From the NCBI GenBank assembly GCA_003649915.1, contig QMTG01000035.1, positions 1-9,729 of the forward strand: 9,729 nucleotides of DNA, written 5' to 3'. Source of the stretch: Thermoplasmata archaeon. Its GTDB lineage: Archaea; Thermoplasmatota; Thermoplasmata; B31-G17. The notes under the pieces are model-generated. The model ran no database searches. It saw only the letters and a list, made by a program, of their open reading frames with translations, and was not told the DNA's origin. This document shows, in pieces, positions 6,881 to 9,729 of this stretch. The position numbers and the translations under genes are program-made. The first letter of the stretch is position 1, and every line of letters begins with the position of its first letter.

Positions 6881-6896
6881 TGCTTAAAAACGTATT
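6881..6896 (-). repeat. Second copy of the pyrB promoter element (direct repeat, 15 of 16 bases)
   Basis: The minus strand reads AATACGTTTTTAAGCA, one base different from the promoter-proximal copy and offset by 39 bp in the same orientation. It begins 16 bp after the ahcY stop. It could be a second TATA element, an operator half, or a T-rich end signal for ahcY; the sequence does not decide between these. Confidence 0.5.
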
Positions 6897-6912
6897 AGGG
6901 TGACAACTCCAA

Positions 6913-8151
6913 CTACGTTCCAGCCTTCCAGTCAGAAAGATACTTGAGTTGCTCGCTTGTCAGCCTATCTATTTTCACATTCCTAGACTCAAGAGCAAGT
7001 TTGGCAACGTGCCTATCAATTTCGCTGGGCACAGGATGCACGCCAGGAGGAATTTCCCTATGTGCCATCAAATAGTCAGCACATAGCGCTTGGATGGAAA
7101 AACTCATATCCATTATTTCCACTGGATGTCCTTGCCCCACTACCAAATTTAAAAGCCTGCCCTCCGCTATTAGGTAAAGTTTTCTGCCGTCCTTTGTCAC
7201 ATACTCCTCCACGTACTCTCTCACCTTTCTCTTACGCACACTAATTTTTTCCAAATCTTCGACAGAGACCTCAACATTGAAATGACCGGCATTGCACAGA
7301 ATGCATCCATCCTTTGCCACCATCAAGTGCTCCTCCCTTACAACATCCCTGCACCCAGTGGCAGTTACAACAATGTCAGCATTCTTTATTGCATCATGCA
7401 TGGGCATGACCGCAAAACCGTCCAGCAAGGCTTCCATAGCCTTGACCTCGTCAACCTCAGTTACCACAACCCTTGCCCCCATACCCCGAAGACGCATGGC
7501 AATGCCGCGCCCACACCATCCATATCCGGCTACGACAGCACACTTTCCCGCCATGAGCAAATTTGTTGCACTTATTATCCCGTCAATTGTGGACTGACCT
7601 GTCCCGTATCTATTGTCGAACATTCTCTTCATGCTAGCATCGTTTACATCTATTACTGGTATTTTGAGCACGCCATCCTTTTCCATTGCCCTCAACCTGA
7701 GCACACCCGTTGTTGTTTCTTCGCACCCTCCGATAAGCCCCTGTATAATTTCTTTTCTCTTAGTATGCACCAAGTAGGCAAGGTCACCACCATCATCAAT
7801 AATTATATTGGGCCTTATATCAAGCACACGATTCAGGTTTGCGTAATACTCATCAACACTCTCCCCCTTTCTCGCATACACATCAACACCATACTCTTCC
7901 ATAAGCGCTGCACTAACATCATCATCTGTAGACATGGGATTGCAACTCGCTAGGCGCACAATAGCCCCAGCATCCTGTAAAATTAGTGCAAGAACTGCAG
8001 TTTTTGCCTCAACATGTAGCGCCATCCCCACCTTAACCCCACTTAAACCCCCATCTTTCTTGATTCTATCTCCAACTCTTCTTATAATTTCCATCCTACT
8101 TCTTGCCCATTCAATCTTTCTTATCCCCTCAGAAACATTGCCCTCCCTCAT
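6913..8151 (-). CDS. ahcY: S-adenosylhomocysteine hydrolase (adenosylhomocysteinase), archaeal type
   Basis: A 412-aa NAD-dependent cytoplasmic enzyme that splits S-adenosylhomocysteine into adenosine and homocysteine, relieving inhibition of methyltransferases. Conserved landmarks: LHVEAKTAVL with His46, CNPMSTDDD (70-78), DDGGDL (119-124), EETTTGV (144-150), VNDASMKRMFDN (169-180) with Lys175 and Asp179, YGTGQS (182-187) as in archaeal and Thermotoga enzymes, the NAD loop GYGWCG (209-214), GHFNVEV and AEGRLLNL. It ends SDWKAGT, so it lacks the C-terminal Tyr-rich extension of eukaryotic enzymes. The start is supported by GGAGG five bases upstream and by the MREGNVSEGIRKIEWA opening. Some archaea use the related S-inosylhomocysteine as substrate, which cannot be excluded from sequence alone. 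It follows the surface-protein gene by 9 bp and is separated from pyrB by 90 bp. Confidence 0.96.
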   Translation of the reverse strand: MREGNVSEGIRKIEWARSRMEIIRRVGDRIKKDGGLSGVKVGMALHVEAKTAVLALILQDAGAIVRLASCNPMSTDDDVSAALMEEYGVDVYARKGESVDEYYANLNRVLDIRPNIIIDDGGDLAYLVHTKRKEIIQGLIGGCEETTTGVLRLRAMEKDGVLKIPVIDVNDASMKRMFDNRYGTGQSTIDGIISATNLLMAGKCAVVAGYGWCGRGIAMRLRGMGARVVVTEVDEVKAMEALLDGFAVMPMHDAIKNADIVVTATGCRDVVREEHLMVAKDGCILCNAGHFNVEVSVEDLEKISVRKRKVREYVEEYVTKDGRKLYLIAEGRLLNLVVGQGHPVEIMDMSFSIQALCADYLMAHREIPPGVHPVPSEIDRHVAKLALESRNVKIDRLTSEQLKYLSDWKAGT

Positions 8152-8156
8152 AATAC

Positions 8157-8161
8157 CCTCC
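8157..8161 (-). promoter_or_regulatory. Strong Shine-Dalgarno of ahcY overlapping the upstream stop codon
   Basis: GGAGG on the minus strand sits five bases before the ahcY ATG, and its first G is the last base of the upstream gene's TAG stop. This close packing suggests that ahcY can be translated from a transcript that also carries the surface-protein gene. Confidence 0.75.
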
Positions 8162-9729
8162 TATATCTCCTGCTCACTCTCTTCCATCTCCTCAAGTTCC
8201 TCGGGTGGTTGCCACTCCCTTGGTGGTGTGTAATACCTGCGACCAAGCCTACTTATTCGTCTTCCAAACGTTGGTTTTCTTTTCCTAGGTATATGAGGGA
8301 GTCTGCCTTTAATCCTTTCAAGGTTTTTGAGAATTCCAAAAGACTGAAGAAGCGAAATTATTACTAGAATGAATAACAGAATTATTGCTACAAGGAACCA
8401 GTTCACACCTTTCTTGACTTCAATCACGCTCTGAGCGTAAACACCAACATTATCGGCACCAGTAATGCTCGCCCCAATAACGTACCTGCCATCGGGCATG
8501 TTCGCAGGTACATGGTATGAAACCACACCATCGTATGAGGATATCGTATATGTCTCGCTCATCCCAGAGTTAAGGGTTACCGTTAAAGTTGTGGGAAAAG
8601 CAATCTCCGGCGCTCCCTCTGTTCTTTCTATCCTATAGTGCAAATTAATTACACTGCCTGGCTTGTATGTCCTCTTATCCACCCATATAAATAAGCGATA
8701 GTTTTGCCTGCAAACAGTGCACTGCCCACCAACCATCCTTCCATTACTGTAAGCGTAAACGTATAGAGTGCAACGTTCAGGTGCAGCGTCTGTTGGCACA
8801 TCCCATGGTATCTCGGAATCTGTCGCCATACCCCTCTTGACTTCCTCATCATCACACACTAAAGAATATAATACACTGTAATTTTCAAGACCTACAACCT
8901 CATACCTGAAGACCACGTGGTCTCCTGCCTGGTAATAAGTTTTGTCTGCATTCACCACAACCCTTCCCTGAACAACATACGCCGTAGCCTCCTTACTGAC
9001 AAAGCCACCCCTTCCATCTGAGACCTCAACCCTTACCCTTATCTCGCCACTGTAATCGTCAGGTATTGTGTATGTAATCTCCCCGCTGCTGTCTAAGCCC
9101 ATGGCTAACACTCCATATCCCTCAATAACATTTGGATTGTATATGATATACGTCGCATTTGACCTAACCACTGTACCATTGGAGTACGCAACATAGTATA
9201 CCTTCATCTCCTCTCCACAACAGTACTGGCTTTTATCTGTGGAAACATACACCTCCATCCCCATATACTCGCGCACATTTATTGTATCATTAACTACCAC
9301 ATATTCCGCCTTGTTTCTGGGATAACTAACATTTGTAGATATTGTATACGTTCCCTCCTCAAGATTACTCAACGAAAAAACAAAGGTACAGTCCCCATTC
9401 CTGTCTGTTTTAAGCATACCTGACCTGTTTAACACATTCCCATTGCTATCAACAAGACTTACCACAACAGAGGCATTATTTACCGCACCATCAGTATAAT
9501 AGCCAGATACATATGCGTGCACATGCACAATACACGGCTCGCCAATAACGTAACTGCTCTTATCCGTGTAAACATATGCAGATATCGGGCCGAGGTATAT
9601 GTAAGAGGAGGCATACGATGTATGGTATTTTGTGTCGTTCGCCCATAGATTTATTTGGTAATAGCCATAGGATAGCGTTGTGGGTAGCCTAGGGGTAAAA
9701 GCCCCCGAGCTTCTCTCAGCACTGTCCAT
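8161..9729 (-). CDS. Membrane-anchored surface protein with repeated beta-sandwich (MG2-like) domains, N-terminus cut by window edge
   Basis: The 522 visible residues are the C-terminal part of a larger protein: the frame reaches the right edge, and the first residues read like the end of a beta domain, with no signal peptide. Four similar units each open with a D-K-x-x-Y-x-x-G pattern (DKSSY at 56, DKSQY at 165, DKTYY at 262, DKRTY at 351), spaced 109, 97 and 89 residues. This resembles macroglobulin-2/Ig-like modules of archaeal cell-surface proteins. Eight N-x-S/T sequons (Asn31, 85, 101, 133, 147, 184, 191, 283) suggest N-glycosylation. One transmembrane helix (about 444-466) is followed by a basic, then acidic, tail of about 55 residues, so the repeats face outside and the tail faces the cytoplasm. 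Cysteines at 66, 114, 170, 171, 292, 320, 337 and 340 could form disulfides. The ligand or role is unknown; there is no catalytic motif in the visible part. Confidence 0.8.
   Translation of the reverse strand: MDSAERSSGAFTPRLPTTLSYGYYQINLWANDTKYHTSYASSYIYLGPISAYVYTDKSSYVIGEPCIVHVHAYVSGYYTDGAVNNASVVVSLVDSNGNVLNRSGMLKTDRNGDCTFVFSLSNLEEGTYTISTNVSYPRNKAEYVVVNDTINVREYMGMEVYVSTDKSQYCCGEEMKVYYVAYSNGTVVRSNATYIIYNPNVIEGYGVLAMGLDSSGEITYTIPDDYSGEIRVRVEVSDGRGGFVSKEATAYVVQGRVVVNADKTYYQAGDHVVFRYEVVGLENYSVLYSLVCDDEEVKRGMATDSEIPWDVPTDAAPERCTLYVYAYSNGRMVGGQCTVCRQNYRLFIWVDKRTYKPGSVINLHYRIERTEGAPEIAFPTTLTVTLNSGMSETYTISSYDGVVSYHVPANMPDGRYVIGASITGADNVGVYAQSVIEVKKGVNWFLVAIILLFILVIISLLQSFGILKNLERIKGRLPHIPRKRKPTFGRRISRLGRRYYTPPREWQPPEELEEMEESEQEI

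Noticed and set aside
7282..7953. 223-codon plus-strand open frame inside ahcY
   Set aside because: It is antisense to a fully conserved enzyme, and its translation is rich in Cys/His/Ile/Tyr with no domain. It is a shadow of codon use on the other strand.

Overview
The window looks archaeal, and most likely euryarchaeal. Evidence: an ATCase catalytic/regulatory pair (pyrB-pyrI), an archaeal-type Lhr helicase, an archaeal/Thermotoga-type S-adenosylhomocysteine hydrolase, a beta-RFAP-synthase-like GHMP protein, T-rich TATA boxes about 25-28 nt upstream of start codons, and heavy use of AGG/AGA and ATA codons. A Thermoplasmatota-like lineage is possible, but nothing here fixes the taxonomy. The content is mostly housekeeping: I see no mobile element, CRISPR array, toxin-antitoxin pair, tRNA or rRNA.

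Layout. (1) Positions 1-1012, minus strand: a NifX/NifB-domain small protein followed by 2-dehydropantoate 2-reductase (panE, cut by the left edge), joined by an ATGA overlap. (2) Positions 1013-1105: a compact divergent promoter region. (3) Positions 1106-3838, plus strand: a complete 910-aa Lhr-type helicase with a C-terminal zinc-ribbon-like cysteine set. (4) Positions 3839-4352: a 514-bp convergent intergenic region that is strongly pyrimidine-rich on the plus strand and carries a degenerate TATYGC repeat family; it is the least explained part of the window. (5) Positions 4353-6822, minus strand: pyrB, pyrI and a beta-RFAP-synthase-like gene in a tightly overlapping operon, read from a probably leaderless promoter just upstream of pyrB. 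(6) Positions 6913-8151, minus strand: ahcY with a strong Shine-Dalgarno. (7) Positions 8161-9729, minus strand: the C-terminal part of a large membrane-anchored, probably glycosylated surface protein with repeated beta-sandwich domains, cut by the right edge.

How the genes work together: panE feeds pantoate into CoA synthesis. PyrB and PyrI form allosteric aspartate transcarbamoylase, the committed step of pyrimidine synthesis. The third gene of that operon probably uses PRPP, a metabolite also needed by the pyrimidine pathway, to begin a methanopterin-type cofactor or a related compound. AhcY clears S-adenosylhomocysteine left by methyltransferases. First genes of transcription units (the NifX-like gene, lhr, pyrB) look leaderless. 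Two internal genes (pyrI, ahcY) have recognisable Shine-Dalgarno sequences.
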